From assembly GCF_014217565.1 (NCBI RefSeq), contig NZ_CP043661.1:434001-498000 (forward strand): a stretch of DNA of 64,000 bases. The letters run 5' to 3'. This document shows positions 24,692-34,249 of this stretch, one piece after another. The position numbers were made by a program, and so were the translations under genes. Positions within the stretch are counted from its first letter, which is position 1; each line of letters opens with the position of its first letter. The notes under the pieces were generated by a model. That model was not told where the DNA came from, made no database searches, and saw only the letters and a list, made by a program, of their open reading frames with translations. The stretch comes from Kribbella qitaiheensis. GTDB taxonomy: Bacteria > Actinomycetota > Actinomycetes > Propionibacteriales > Kribbellaceae.

Positions 24692-26689
24692 TCAGCGGGG
24701 GAGTAGGGCGGCTTCCTGGAGTTGTTGCCAGATCTCGGACTGGTCCACCACGGTGACGCCGAACTTCTCGGCCTTGGTGAGTTTGGCGGCGCCGACGTCG
24801 GCGCCGGTGATGAGCAGGTCGGTGCTGGCCGAGACGGACGAGGCGATGGTCGCGCCCGCCTTCTCGCAGAGTCGCTGGAAGGCTGGCCGGGCGACCTTCT
24901 CGCCGGAGCGTGGGTCGTTGATCGAGCCGGTGACGACCACTGTCTTGCCTGCCAGCGGTGCGCCGGCCGCGACGACCGGTGGGAGGTCTTCTTCGCGGAC
25001 GTCCAGAGAGACGCCGGCGGCGCGGAGGCGTTCGAGCTCGGGGCGCAGCCGGGTGAGGTGCTCTATCAGTGAGGCGGCGACCTTCGGCCCGATGTCCTCG
25101 ACGGCGACGAGCCCGTCGACGCCCGCGTCGGCAACCTCTTCCAGCGAACCGAATCCCGCTCGGCAGACCCTGGTCGCGGTGCCTTCGGAGGCCATCGGGA
25201 TCGCGAGGCCGATCAACGCCCGGCGGAGGCCGACCTGACGACTCGTGTCGATCGAGTCGATCATCCGGGCCGCCGAGATCTCGCCGATACGGTCGAACTC
25301 CAGCAGCCCTTCCTTGGTCAGCCGGTAGAAGTCCGACGGGTGCTCGAGGATTCCCGCCTCGGCCAGCCGTTCGATCCAGACCCCGCCGATGGCGTCGATG
25401 TCGGCGGCAGCCCGGGACGCCCAGTGGATCAGTCGCCGTACGGTCTGGGCGGGGCAGGCCACATTGGTGCAGAACAGTTCGCGGCTGTTGCCTTGCTCGG
25501 TCAGGGGCTCCTGGCACGACGGGCACACCGAGGGCGGGACGATGTCTCGCTCCTCACCGGTGCGCTTGGAGGCATCGAGCACGCCGGCGACGAACGGGAT
25601 CACGTCCCCGGCACGGCGGACCAGCACTGTGTCGCCGATCTTGATGCCGCGGGCACGGATCACTTCCTGGTTGGCCAGCGTCGCGCGGGTGACCGTCGTA
25701 CCACCCACGAAGACGGGCTCCAGCCACGCGACCGGCGCGATCTTGCCGGTTTTGCCGACGTCCCAGACCACGTCGGCCAGCACGGTGGTCTTCTCCTCGG
25801 CGGCGAACTTGAACGCCATCGCGCCGCGCGGCGAGCTGGACCGGGTCCCGGCGGCCGCGAAGGCGTCGCGATCGGCCAGTCGCAGTACGGCGCCGTCCAG
25901 GTCGTAATCGAGCTTGTTGCGCTGCTGCTCGATCGTGGTGATCACCGCTTGCGCGGCGGCGGCGTCAGCGCAATGCCGCATCTCGGCGGCGGTGAACCCG
26001 AGCGTTTGCAGCGCGCGATCCAGATCGGCGTCCGTGTTGTCGGCGTCGCTGAGCAGGTCGAAGGCGAGGAACTGGAGGCGCCGCTCGGCAACAGTGGCCG
26101 GATCCTTCGCGCGCAGGGTGCCGGCGGCGGCGTTCCTCGGGTTGATCAGGGGCTTGTCCGGGTGAGTGTTGTTATAGGCAACGAAGGTGGAGCGCAGCAT
26201 GACTGCCTCGCCGCGGACCTCGATGCGGCCCGACACATCGAGCCGGTCCGGGACTCCATCGGCCAATGCCCGTACGAGCGGGGTCACGTCGTCGCCGGTC
26301 GTGCCGTCGCCGCGGGTGATCGCCCGTGCCAGCTTGCCGTTCTCGTAGACCAGGGCCAGTGACAGACCGTCCAGCTTCGGCATCACCACCACCGATTGGC
26401 CGGGAAAGCGGCTGAAGAAGGCCTCCACCTGTTCGGGGCGGGTCGCCTTCTCCAGCGACAGCATCGGCCGCGAGTGCCGGATCGGCGCGTGCAGCACCGC
26501 GGGCGCGCCGACCTGCTCCAGCGGATTCGGGTCGGGCGCCAGCTCGGGATTCGCCTCGATCAGCGTCCGTAGCTCGTCCTCGATTACGTCGTACTCCGCG
26601 TCCGCCACCGACGGCGAACCCCGGTAGTAGGCGTCGCGTAGTACGACGATCTGATCAGCCAGTTCCTGAATCCGCTCCCCAACGTCCAC
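24692..26689 (-). CDS. ligA: NAD+-dependent DNA ligase (665 aa)
   Basis: Seals nicks in double-stranded DNA using NAD+. Domains in order: Ia NAD-binding region (LRDAYYRGSPSVADAEYD, with the conserved Tyr and Asp), adenylation domain with the nucleophile Lys105 in PKLDGLSL, OB fold, a four-cysteine zinc finger (CPSCQEPL..CTNVACPA) near residue 400, helix-hairpin-helix repeats and a C-terminal BRCT domain (LAGKTVVVTGSINDPRSGEK). Length is typical. The start is GTG 26689. The sequence is divergent enough (DALRRALIGLAIP-like HhH region, unusual BRCT start) that it may be a second LigA paralogue rather than the replicative enzyme; this cannot be settled from the window. Confidence 0.9.
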   Translation of the reverse strand: MDVGERIQELADQIVVLRDAYYRGSPSVADAEYDVIEDELRTLIEANPELAPDPNPLEQVGAPAVLHAPIRHSRPMLSLEKATRPEQVEAFFSRFPGQSVVVMPKLDGLSLALVYENGKLARAITRGDGTTGDDVTPLVRALADGVPDRLDVSGRIEVRGEAVMLRSTFVAYNNTHPDKPLINPRNAAAGTLRAKDPATVAERRLQFLAFDLLSDADNTDADLDRALQTLGFTAAEMRHCADAAAAQAVITTIEQQRNKLDYDLDGAVLRLADRDAFAAAGTRSSSPRGAMAFKFAAEEKTTVLADVVWDVGKTGKIAPVAWLEPVFVGGTTVTRATLANQEVIRARGIKIGDTVLVRRAGDVIPFVAGVLDASKRTGEERDIVPPSVCPSCQEPLTEQGNSRELFCTNVACPAQTVRRLIHWASRAAADIDAIGGVWIERLAEAGILEHPSDFYRLTKEGLLEFDRIGEISAARMIDSIDTSRQVGLRRALIGLAIPMASEGTATRVCRAGFGSLEEVADAGVDGLVAVEDIGPKVAASLIEHLTRLRPELERLRAAGVSLDVREEDLPPVVAAGAPLAGKTVVVTGSINDPRSGEKVARPAFQRLCEKAGATIASSVSASTDLLITGADVGAAKLTKAEKFGVTVVDQSEIWQQLQEAALLPR

Positions 26690-26700
26690 GGCTCAGGACC

Positions 26701-26841
26701 CTACCTGGGTACGCCGACAAACCGCCCTGGACGCGGACCAACACCGGCGCCAACAGCCACGGCCAGACGATCCCGTCCGGTCTGCTCGGTCCCGCGTCCT
26801 TGCGCCCGCGTTTCACCGTCGAGGTCCCGCTGAAGCGGTAG
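26701..26841 (+). pseudogene. Possible C-terminal remnant of an unidentified protein
   Basis: Between the ligase start and the zinc-ribbon gene the + strand keeps an open frame ending at TAG 26839-26841 that reads like a real C-terminus: TRTNTGANSHGQTIPSGLLG and LRPRFTVEVPLKR. It has no start codon or ribosome site. It resembles the terminal strands of a secreted beta-sandwich enzyme, but I cannot assign a family. Confidence 0.35.
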
Positions 26842-26847
26842 CCGCGG

Positions 26848-27447
26848 TCAGTCGCAGGTGTCGCAGATGCCGTTGGCCGGGGTCTGCAGGTTGCACTGGG
26901 GGCACTTGTTGATCGGGCGCTCGGCGATCGCGGCCTTGCGGGCTCGCGCGCGGGCGGCGGCGAGCTTCGGCGGGATCATCGCGCTGCCGCCACCGGCGGG
27001 CAGGCCGGCTGCCTCGAAGTGCTGGTAGTTGGCGAGGCGCGCGTGCGAAGCGTGCGCATCCGGGTCCGGGGGAGTGGTGCCGGTCGCCGCACCCACGATC
27101 GCGGCGTACCCGTCGAAGACACTCTCGTCCGGGTTGACGCACAGCGCCGACAGCATCGGCTCACCACGACGCAGGCTCTCCGCGGAGACCTCGGCGAGCA
27201 CGCCACCGATCCACTGCCGGGTCGGCTGCTTGGTCCGGATCCGGGTCAGCTCCTGTACGCCGGCGGCGATGTCCTTGAGCTGCACGAGCGCCTGGTACTT
27301 CTTGGCCGCGACGAGCAGCATCTCCCGGGCGGCACCCGCCCACTCGATCCGCGCGGTGGCCACGCCGACATCGGACACTTCGCGCCAGGGGCGGTCCTCT
27401 ACGTCCGGAAGATCGTGGTCAGGAGCGGCGACATCGAAAATGGACAC
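26848..27447 (-). CDS. Hypothetical protein with C-terminal zinc ribbon (199 aa)
   Basis: Not recognised by function. An N-terminal acidic segment (DVAAPDHDLPDVEDRP) is followed by a helical region (AAREMLLVAAKKYQALVQLKDIAAGVQEL) and a basic linker (ARARARKAAIAERP). The end carries CPQC-N8-CDTC, a small zinc ribbon. GTG 27447 is the start. Shared features with nucleic-acid-binding proteins are suggestive only. Confidence 0.72.
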   Translation of the reverse strand: MSIFDVAAPDHDLPDVEDRPWREVSDVGVATARIEWAGAAREMLLVAAKKYQALVQLKDIAAGVQELTRIRTKQPTRQWIGGVLAEVSAESLRRGEPMLSALCVNPDESVFDGYAAIVGAATGTTPPDPDAHASHARLANYQHFEAAGLPAGGGSAMIPPKLAAARARARKAAIAERPINKCPQCNLQTPANGICDTCD

Positions 27448-27550
27448 CCGCGTGACCCTAACGGGCCCAGCTCCAATCAGCGAAACCGCCGCCTGCCGCG
27501 ACCCGGCGGTACGCGGTATTGACCGGTCGCAGGCGGTGACCTAAATTGTG

Positions 27551-27577
27551 TCGAAACGCTTCGACGAAGCGCTTCGA
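27551..27577. promoter_or_regulatory. Two abutting LacI operators upstream of the GH31 gene
   Basis: TCGAAACGCTTCGA (27551-27564) and ACGAAGCGCTTCGA (27564-27577) sit head to tail with a 13-base period. The motif matches the palindrome TCGAAGCGCTTCGA found at 32773, 32828, 43151 and 43183. It lies about 95 bases before the alpha-xylosidase start. Confidence 0.85.
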
Positions 27578-27668
27578 CAATCGGCCCGGAATCCTCCAGC
27601 GCACTCTGACCCGCGGTGTCGTCGGCGCGGTCGAGTGACCCGGCACCGACTCTCGAAAGAGCAACCAG

Positions 27669-29895
27669 ATGAAGTTCACAGACGGCTACTGGCAGCTGCG
27701 TCCGGGGCTGACCCGGCTGCGTCCGGCCGCGGTCGAGAGCGTGGAGACCACGGAGCGATCCCTGGTCGTCCACGCCCCCGCGAAGCAGATCGTCGGTCGT
27801 GGCGACACCTTGAACCAGCCGCTGTTCACGATCACGGTCACCTCACCGGCGGCAGGGGTGATCGGCGTCCGGATCCAGCATCACAGTGGTGGGTTGCCGC
27901 CGCGGCCGGCCTTCGAGCTGGCCGCCGAAGAGACCCACCCGGTGAAGATCGAGGTGGACTCGGAGACCGCGCGGTTGACCAGCGGAAACCTCACGGCGGT
28001 GATCGGGCTGGACGGACCCTGGGACCTGCGGTTCGAGCGGGACGGCCGGCTGCTGACCGATTCCGCCGCGCGCAGTATCGGCCTCATCACCGACGACCGG
28101 GGGCGGCAGTTCCTGCACGAGCAGCTCGCGCTCGGCGTCGGCGAGACGGTCTACGGCCTCGGCGAACGATTCGGGCCGCTGGTCAAGAACGGCCAGGTCG
28201 TCGACATCTGGAACGCCGACGGCGGCACCTCCAGCGAGCAGGCCTACAAGAACGTGCCGTTCTACCTCAGCAGCGCCGGGTACGGCGTACTGGTGGACAC
28301 CCCGGCCAGAGTCTCCTTCGAGGTCGGCTCGGAGGTGGTGTCGCGGAACCAGTTCAGCGTCGAGGGCCAGGAGCTGACGTACTACGTCATCGACGGTCCC
28401 GAACCGAAGGACGTGCTGCGCCGCTACACCGGGCTGACGGGTCGGCCGGGCCCGGGTGCCTGCCTGGTCGATGGGCCTGTGGCTGTCGACTTCCTTCACC
28501 ACCGACTACACCGAGGAGACGACGAGCAGTTTCGTGGCCGGGATGGCGTCCCGCGACCTGCCGCTCAGCGTCTTTCACTTCGACTGCTTCTGGATGCGCC
28601 AGTTCCACTGGTGCGACTTCGTCTGGGACCCGATCGCGTTCCCCGACCCGGCCGGCATGCTGAGCCGGCTGAAGGAGCGCGGGTTGCGGATCAGCCTGTG
28701 GATCAACCCCTACATCGCGCAGCGATCGGTTCTGTTCGAGGAAGGCCGGCGGCTCGGCTATCTGCTCAAGCGGACGGATGGTTCGGTCTGGCAGTGGGAC
28801 ATGTGGCAGGCCGGGATGGCGATCGTCGACTTCACCAATCCCGACGCGACCGCCTGGTTCCGGTCCAAGCTGCAGGCGCTGATCGACCTCGGCGTCGACT
28901 GCTTCAAGACAGACTTCGGTGAACGGATCCCGGCCGAGGACGTGGCCTGGTTCGACGGCTCGGATCCGGAGCGGATGCACAACTACTATCCGCACCTCTA
29001 CAACCAGGCGGTCTTCGACCTGCTCACCGACAACCGTGGTGCGGGCGACGCAGTCCTGTTCGCACGGTCGGCGACGGTCGGTGGCCAGCAATTCCCGGTG
29101 CACTGGGGTGGCGACTGTGAGTCGACCTTCGAGGCGATGGCGGAGTCGTTGCGGGGCGGCCTGTCCCTGGCGTCGTCCGGCTTCGGCTACTGGAGCCACG
29201 ACATCGGTGGCTTCGAGGGGACCCCCGACGCCGCGGTCTTCAAACGGTGGGTGCCGTTCGGTCTGCTCTCGTCACACTCCCGCCTGCACGGCTCCGGCTC
29301 GTACCGGGTTCCGTGGGCCTTCGACGAGGAAGCGGTCGACGTACTGCGTCGCTTCACCAAGCTGAAGCTGTCCCTGATGCCTTATCTGGCAGTGGTTGCC
29401 GAGGAAGCGCACACCGACGGTACGCCGATGATGCGGCCGATGGTGCTGGAGTTCCCCACGGATCCGGGCGTGGCGTACCTCGAGCGGCAGTACATGCTCG
29501 GCCCGGATCTACTGGTCGCTCCGGTGATGAGCAAGGACGGCGAGGTTCGGTACTACCTGCCCGAGGGGACCTGGACGCATCTGCTGACCGGCGAGCAGGT
29601 GCCGGGAAGTCGCTGGATCACCCAGACCTACGGCTTCGACAGCCTGCCGGTGCTGGTTCGTCAAGGTGCGGTGATCCCTTTCGGTGCCGTCGACGACAGG
29701 CCCGACTACGACTGGTCCGACGGCGTGGAGCTGCGCTGGTTCAGCCCGTCGGAGGGCCAGGTCAGCCGCGTTCGTCTCCCCGGGCCGAACGGGGAGACGC
29801 GCGCTGTCGTCGAGCTGACGCTGACCGGCGGTGAGGCAGCTGCCCGGGTGGTTGAAGGCAGCTGCGACCGATTCACCGTCACCGTTCGAAGCTGA
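27669..29895 (+). pseudogene. GH31 alpha-xylosidase, YicI type, interrupted by a +1 frameshift
   Basis: Joined across the shift it would encode about 741 residues, like E. coli YicI (772). The N-terminal beta-sandwich (to about residue 260) is in the first frame. Near 28446-28456, in a G/C run, one extra base moves the reading to the frame giving VPAWSMGLWLSTSFTTDYTE. The catalytic nucleophile Asp415 is in KTDFGERIP and the acid/base Asp482 in HWGGDCEST, matching YicI D416 and D482. The enzyme removes alpha-1,6-xylose from the non-reducing end of xyloglucan oligosaccharides. No signal peptide, so cytoplasmic. The rest of the gene shows no decay, so the shift may be recent or a sequencing error. 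Confidence 0.88.
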
Positions 29896-32716
29896 GCTCC
29901 CGCAGCGCGAGCGACGCGCTGGAGAAGACCAGGTAGACCGCGTGGACCCCGCGAGCTTCGGCCAGTGGGGTCCCGCTCTCAACCCAGCTGTGCCGATGAC
30001 CGGTCGACGGCACCTGGAGCGTGCCCAGGACAGGGCCGTGCAGCGGATCGTCGAGCCGGAGCTCGATCGTCCCGCCGTTGTCCTCGGCGGCGACCAGCGC
30101 CGTGCACCGAGTGGCCCCGTCAGCCAGGTCGACATCCTCGAACAGCAGCCAGGCGCCGTCCTCGAGGGACCGCACCGCATCGCCGCGGTCGGGCGCGGCA
30201 TCAGTCAGGGTCACCGCGCAGTAGTCGTCGAACGCCGTCGCCTGCAAGGGCATCGACAAGACCGCACGCGGCGGAATCCGCTCACCCAGTACGTCGAAGG
30301 CGGCTGTCAGTCTGATGTCCGTGCAGGATCGGCCCACCAGAATGCTGTGCCGCGCCGTCTCGACACAACGCCGGTTGCGGGTGACGTCGAAGAAGGCGAG
30401 GTCGGCCGCGGGCAGTGAGAACTCCACCAGTGAGCTCTCGCCTGCCGCCAACGACACCTGCCGGAAGTCCCGCAGTTGCCGCAATGGCTGCTTGGCCCGG
30501 GACCGTTGCTGATGGTTGTAAAGCTGGACGATCTCGCGTCCGGCGCGCGTCCCGGTGTTCGTCACGGTGAGGCTGACCAGCAGTTCGCCGTCAGCCGGGA
30601 CGGAGGTCGTGCTCAGCTGCAGGTCGGAGTACGCGAAGGTCGTGTAGCTCAGTCCGTGGCCGAACGGGTAGAGCGGCGTACCGCGGAAGTACAGGTAGGT
30701 CGCGTCGGTGCCGACGATGTCGTAGTCGAACAGGTCGGGCAGATCGGCCGTCGACCGGTACCACGTCTGGGGCAGCCGGCCGACCGGGTCGAAGTCCCCG
30801 AACAGCACCTCGGCCAGCGCATGGCCGTACTCCTGGCCGCCATGGGACGACCAGAGCACTGCCGGCACGTGCTCGTCGGCCCACTCGATCGAGAACGGGT
30901 AGCTGCTGGACATCACCAGCACGGTCCGGGAGTTTGCGGCATGGACCGCCCGGAGCAGCCGCTCCTGACCGGCCGGCAGCTCGAGGCAGGCCCGGTCCTC
31001 GGTCTCCCGGCCGTTCACCAGCGGGTGGTTGCCCACGACAACGATCGCGACGTCGGCGGCCGCCGCGAGCTCGGCTGCACGGGTCGCTCCGTCGATCAGG
31101 GTGACGAGCTCGAAAGCCGTTGCCGCCTCGGCGTCCCCCGCCGTCGCCATCGCCCGGCCGTCGGGACCGATGGTGACGAACCTGCCGCTGTTGCGGTGTC
31201 GAAGGACCGTGGTCGTGTGGCCGGTGGCGACCAGCTCGAAGGTCTCCTTGACCTCCCAGCTGTTCGGCCCGGGATGGTCTGCGGTCAGCGAACCGTTGTC
31301 GGCGACCGTGAGGTAGGCCCCCGTGCTCGCCGACCGCAGCGTCCAGGCGCCGCCGCCGAAGTCGAACAGGTCGAAGGCGCCGGACGTCGCCAGCGTGACG
31401 GAGCCGTCCTCCTCGGTGCCCAGACAGCCGTCGTTCGTCCGCAGTTCGATCAGGTCCACACCTTCACAGAAGTCCACCGCGTCCGGTCCGAGCCGTTCGG
31501 TCAGCCCGGTCCGTGCGGTGACCTGATACGGAAGGGTGCCGGAGTACCAGTCCTGGAAGAGCACATCGGCCAGGGGGCCGACGATCGCGACCCGTCGGGT
31601 GGTCTCGGCGCTGAGCGGCAGCACCTGGCATTCGTGCTTCAGCAACACGATCGACTGCCGGGCAGCCTCCCGTGCCAACTGCCGGTGCGCCGGACAACCG
31701 ACCACGTCGGCCGCGGGGGAGCCGTACGGATCGAGTTCGACCGGATCGAACTCACCCAACCGGAACCGCACGGCCAGAGCATGCCTGACGGCCTGGTCGA
31801 TGTCCGCTTCGGTCAGCAGCCCCCGCTCCAGTGCGCCGGACAGGTGCCGCAGCGACGGCCCTGCGTCGCTGTCGTCCTGGGTGAAACTGTCCACCCCGGC
31901 CCTGAGCGCGGCCGCGTAGGCGGTCTCGGCGTCGTCGAAGTAGTGCTGGAGCTCGGTCAGGTTCGCGGGTGCGCCGGCATCGCTTACCACCAGCAGGTCG
32001 TCCTCGGTCCAGGTCCGGACGACGTCGTTGATCAGCGGGCTCAGATGGGCCGGCCGTCCGTTCACCAGGTTGTACGACGGCATCATCGCGACGGCCGCGC
32101 CGGCCGCGATCGGTGCCTGGAAGGCCGGCAGTTCGTAGTCGTGCAGGACCCGGGGCGGCAGGTTGCTCGAGCTGGTGCACCGGTCGGTCTCGTTGTTGTA
32201 GGCAAGGAAGTGCTTGAGCGTCGGTGCGGTCTTGAGTGTCGCCTCGTCGTCGCCGATCAGGCCCCGGCCGTAGGCGACGGCCAGTACGCCGGTCAGCCAC
32301 GGATCCTCGGAGTAGCCCTCTTCGTTCCGACCCCAGCGAGGGTCCCGCAGGGGGTTCACCACGGGCGCCCAGACGTTCAGGCTGACTCCCACCGGGTCGC
32401 GGTGATGGAACACCCGGACCTCGTCGGCGACCGCGGACCCGACCGCCCGGACCAGCTCCGGATTCCAGCTGCTGGCCAGCCCGATCGCCTGCGGGAAGAC
32501 AGTCGCCGGGCCGAGCCAGGCCACCCCGTGCAGTGCCTCGGTGCCGGTCCGGAACGAGGCCAGGCCCAGCCGCGGAACGGCCGCCTGATGCTGGTGGAGC
32601 AGGCCGAGCTTCTCCGGCAGGCTGAGCCGGTCGAGCAGGTCGCCCAACCGCTCCGGCAGCTTCCGGGCCGGGTCGCGGAACGGCTGCGGGACCTGGCTGG
32701 GCGGCGAGGTGCTCAT
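29879..32716 (-). CDS. GH3 beta-glucosidase with trefoil-like insert and C-terminal CBM (945 aa)
   Basis: Cytoplasmic GH3 exo-beta-glycosidase. The barrel domain carries NPLRDPRWGRNEEGYSEDP, KHFLAYN and the nucleophile Asp246 in VVSDAGAP (SDW is usual). The second domain begins near residue 340 (REAARQSIVLLKH). Between about 430 and 530 an inserted module reads WTLRSASTGAYLTVADNG and TTVLRHRNSGRFVTIGPDG, a fascin/beta-trefoil-like repeat. A fibronectin III-like domain follows (LSYTTFAYSDLQL), then a CBM6-like tail (IELRLDDPLHGPVLGTLQVP). Two LacI operators lie upstream. It would cut glucose from xyloglucan fragments after xylose removal, but beta-xylosidase activity is also possible. Confidence 0.88.
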   Translation of the reverse strand: MSTSPPSQVPQPFRDPARKLPERLGDLLDRLSLPEKLGLLHQHQAAVPRLGLASFRTGTEALHGVAWLGPATVFPQAIGLASSWNPELVRAVGSAVADEVRVFHHRDPVGVSLNVWAPVVNPLRDPRWGRNEEGYSEDPWLTGVLAVAYGRGLIGDDEATLKTAPTLKHFLAYNNETDRCTSSSNLPPRVLHDYELPAFQAPIAAGAAVAMMPSYNLVNGRPAHLSPLINDVVRTWTEDDLLVVSDAGAPANLTELQHYFDDAETAYAAALRAGVDSFTQDDSDAGPSLRHLSGALERGLLTEADIDQAVRHALAVRFRLGEFDPVELDPYGSPAADVVGCPAHRQLAREAARQSIVLLKHECQVLPLSAETTRRVAIVGPLADVLFQDWYSGTLPYQVTARTGLTERLGPDAVDFCEGVDLIELRTNDGCLGTEEDGSVTLATSGAFDLFDFGGGAWTLRSASTGAYLTVADNGSLTADHPGPNSWEVKETFELVATGHTTTVLRHRNSGRFVTIGPDGRAMATAGDAEAATAFELVTLIDGATRAAELAAAADVAIVVVGNHPLVNGRETEDRACLELPAGQERLLRAVHAANSRTVLVMSSSYPFSIEWADEHVPAVLWSSHGGQEYGHALAEVLFGDFDPVGRLPQTWYRSTADLPDLFDYDIVGTDATYLYFRGTPLYPFGHGLSYTTFAYSDLQLSTTSVPADGELLVSLTVTNTGTRAGREIVQLYNHQQRSRAKQPLRQLRDFRQVSLAAGESSLVEFSLPAADLAFFDVTRNRRCVETARHSILVGRSCTDIRLTAAFDVLGERIPPRAVLSMPLQATAFDDYCAVTLTDAAPDRGDAVRSLEDGAWLLFEDVDLADGATRCTALVAAEDNGGTIELRLDDPLHGPVLGTLQVPSTGHRHSWVESGTPLAEARGVHAVYLVFSSASLALRELSFER

Positions 32717-32772
32717 CGAATCGCACTCCGAACGGGGTCGTCGTCGGTTGACGGTGTCGGGCTGAGGGAGGG

Positions 32773-32841
32773 TCGAAGCGCTTCGACGACCGTGCCGGGC
32801 GGTTTGGGCGGGCCGGACGGCAGGCGATCGAAGCGCTTCGA
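32773..32841. promoter_or_regulatory. Two LacI operators upstream of the GH3 gene
   Basis: Exact copies of TCGAAGCGCTTCGA at 32773-32786 and 32828-32841, 55 bases apart centre to centre (about five helical turns), a distance suited to looping. They lie 57 and 112 bases upstream of the GH3 ATG at 32716, and downstream of the ROK gene end. Confidence 0.9.
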
Positions 32842-32882
32842 TCAGCGGGTGAGTGAGAGCGTCGCACCCTCGGCGGCAACGG

Positions 32883-34094
32883 TCAAGATCTCAGTGCGGA
32901 GACGGCCGGTAACCGGCCGGAGTCGAGGCTGTCCAGGGAGCGGGCGACGGCGCCGATCGCCGTCGCGTCGTGGCCGAAGGTCGAGGTGACGACCTGACAG
33001 CCGCCTGCCTCGGGTGCCAGCGCGTCGTCGGCGAGCTCCTTCTCGATGGCCGGCAGCAGCCAGCGTCCCAGGGCCGCGTACGAACCGCCGAGGACGATCA
33101 GTTCGGGGTTGAGGATGTTGGCCAGCACCGAGACACCCCGGCCGAGCATCGTGCCGGCTTCGGACAGGACCTCGAGGGTGCCCGTCTCGCCGGCCTCGGC
33201 GCGGCGGACCAGTTGCTCTGTCCCGACCTGCGGGTCGGCGTCCGGCAGGCCGGCCGGATCGAGCCGGGCGAGGATCGCGGGAACACCGGCGACCGCCTCC
33301 AGGCAGCCATGCCGCCCGCAGCCGCAGAGTGGACCGTCCGGCGTGATCTGGAGATGGCCGATCTCGCCGACATAGCCCAGATGGCCGCGCAGCGGGCGGC
33401 CGTCGCAGATCACGCCGGCGCCGACACCGGTGTCGCCGGTCAGATGGATCAGGTTGGTGCTACCGGTGTGCGGGCCGTAGCGATGCTCGGCCAGTGCGCC
33501 GAGATTGGCGTCGTTGTCGACCAGCACCGGGAAGGCCGGCCGGCCGAGCGCCTGCACCAGGTCCTTGCCCAGTTCGACGTCTCGCCAGCCCAGTCCGGCG
33601 GCCAGCACGACGGTGCCTTCGTAGTTGATCAGCCCGGGCACCCCGACCGTCAGGCCGAGCACGTCACGGCCGGACGAATGGACCGCCGTGACCGCGCGGC
33701 GAGCCAGCGCGGCCAGTGCCGCGATGGCCTTGGCCGGACCGGCGTCAGCAGCCGGGCCGGAGCGGTGCCAGCGGAGTAGTTGATCGCCGGCCGCGTCGTA
33801 GGCGATCGCAGTCAGCCCGCGGGCGCTGATCTCCATCCCGATCGCCGCGTACGACGAACCGTCCAGCACCAGCAGGGTGGCCGGACGGCCGACATGGTTC
33901 TGGGTCTGCTCGGTCTCCCGGACCAGCCGCCGGCCGATCAGGTCGCCGACGATGCTCGTCACGGTGGCCTTGTTCAGCCCGGTCCCGGTGGCGATCGCCG
34001 CCCGGGAGCAAGGGGCCTCGGCGCGCAGGAATCGGAGTACCGCGGCCAGGTTGGTGGCGCGAACGTCGGTGTGGTCCGCGGTGTGAGTGGTCAA
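32883..34094 (-). CDS. ROK-family transcriptional regulator, XylR-like (403 aa)
   Basis: N-terminal winged helix (NLAAVLRFLRAEAPCSRAAIATGTGLNKATVTSIV) followed by a ROK sugar-kinase-like domain: VLDGSSYAAIGMEIS, VDNDANLGALAEHRYG, the zinc motif GCGRHGCLEAVAG near residue 258, and NPELIVLGGSYAALGRW. ROK repressors sense sugars or sugar phosphates. It is divergent from the importer operon at 34250 and is its likely regulator, adding to the LacI control of the flanking genes. Confidence 0.9.
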   Translation of the reverse strand: MTTHTADHTDVRATNLAAVLRFLRAEAPCSRAAIATGTGLNKATVTSIVGDLIGRRLVRETEQTQNHVGRPATLLVLDGSSYAAIGMEISARGLTAIAYDAAGDQLLRWHRSGPAADAGPAKAIAALAALARRAVTAVHSSGRDVLGLTVGVPGLINYEGTVVLAAGLGWRDVELGKDLVQALGRPAFPVLVDNDANLGALAEHRYGPHTGSTNLIHLTGDTGVGAGVICDGRPLRGHLGYVGEIGHLQITPDGPLCGCGRHGCLEAVAGVPAILARLDPAGLPDADPQVGTEQLVRRAEAGETGTLEVLSEAGTMLGRGVSVLANILNPELIVLGGSYAALGRWLLPAIEKELADDALAPEAGGCQVVTSTFGHDATAIGAVARSLDSLDSGRLPAVSALRS

Positions 34095-34180
34095 GGTCCG
34101 TCCTGTTCGGCTCGGTCGGCGCGGGATGCGGCGACGGATCAGTTCTACACCTTGTGGGGCGATCTGGGGTGAGCTAATTT

Positions 34181-34199
34181 GTTTGGCTACCAGCCCAAC
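34181..34199. promoter_or_regulatory. Candidate ROK operator upstream of the importer operon
   Basis: GTTTGGCT (34181-34188) and AGCCCAAC (34192-34199) are inverted with one mismatch around ACC, between the divergent ROK gene and the ABC operon. The LacI palindrome is absent from this region, which suggests separate control. Confidence 0.4.
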
Positions 34200-34249
34200 T
34201 AACTCTACTCCGGGACGGCCCCCGTTCCCAGCTTGGAAGGAAAATCATC

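Noticed and set aside
30476..32989. 837-codon + strand frame opposite the GH3 gene
   Set aside because: Only an effect of high GC on codon third positions; no motif, whereas GH3 motifs are clear on the minus strand.
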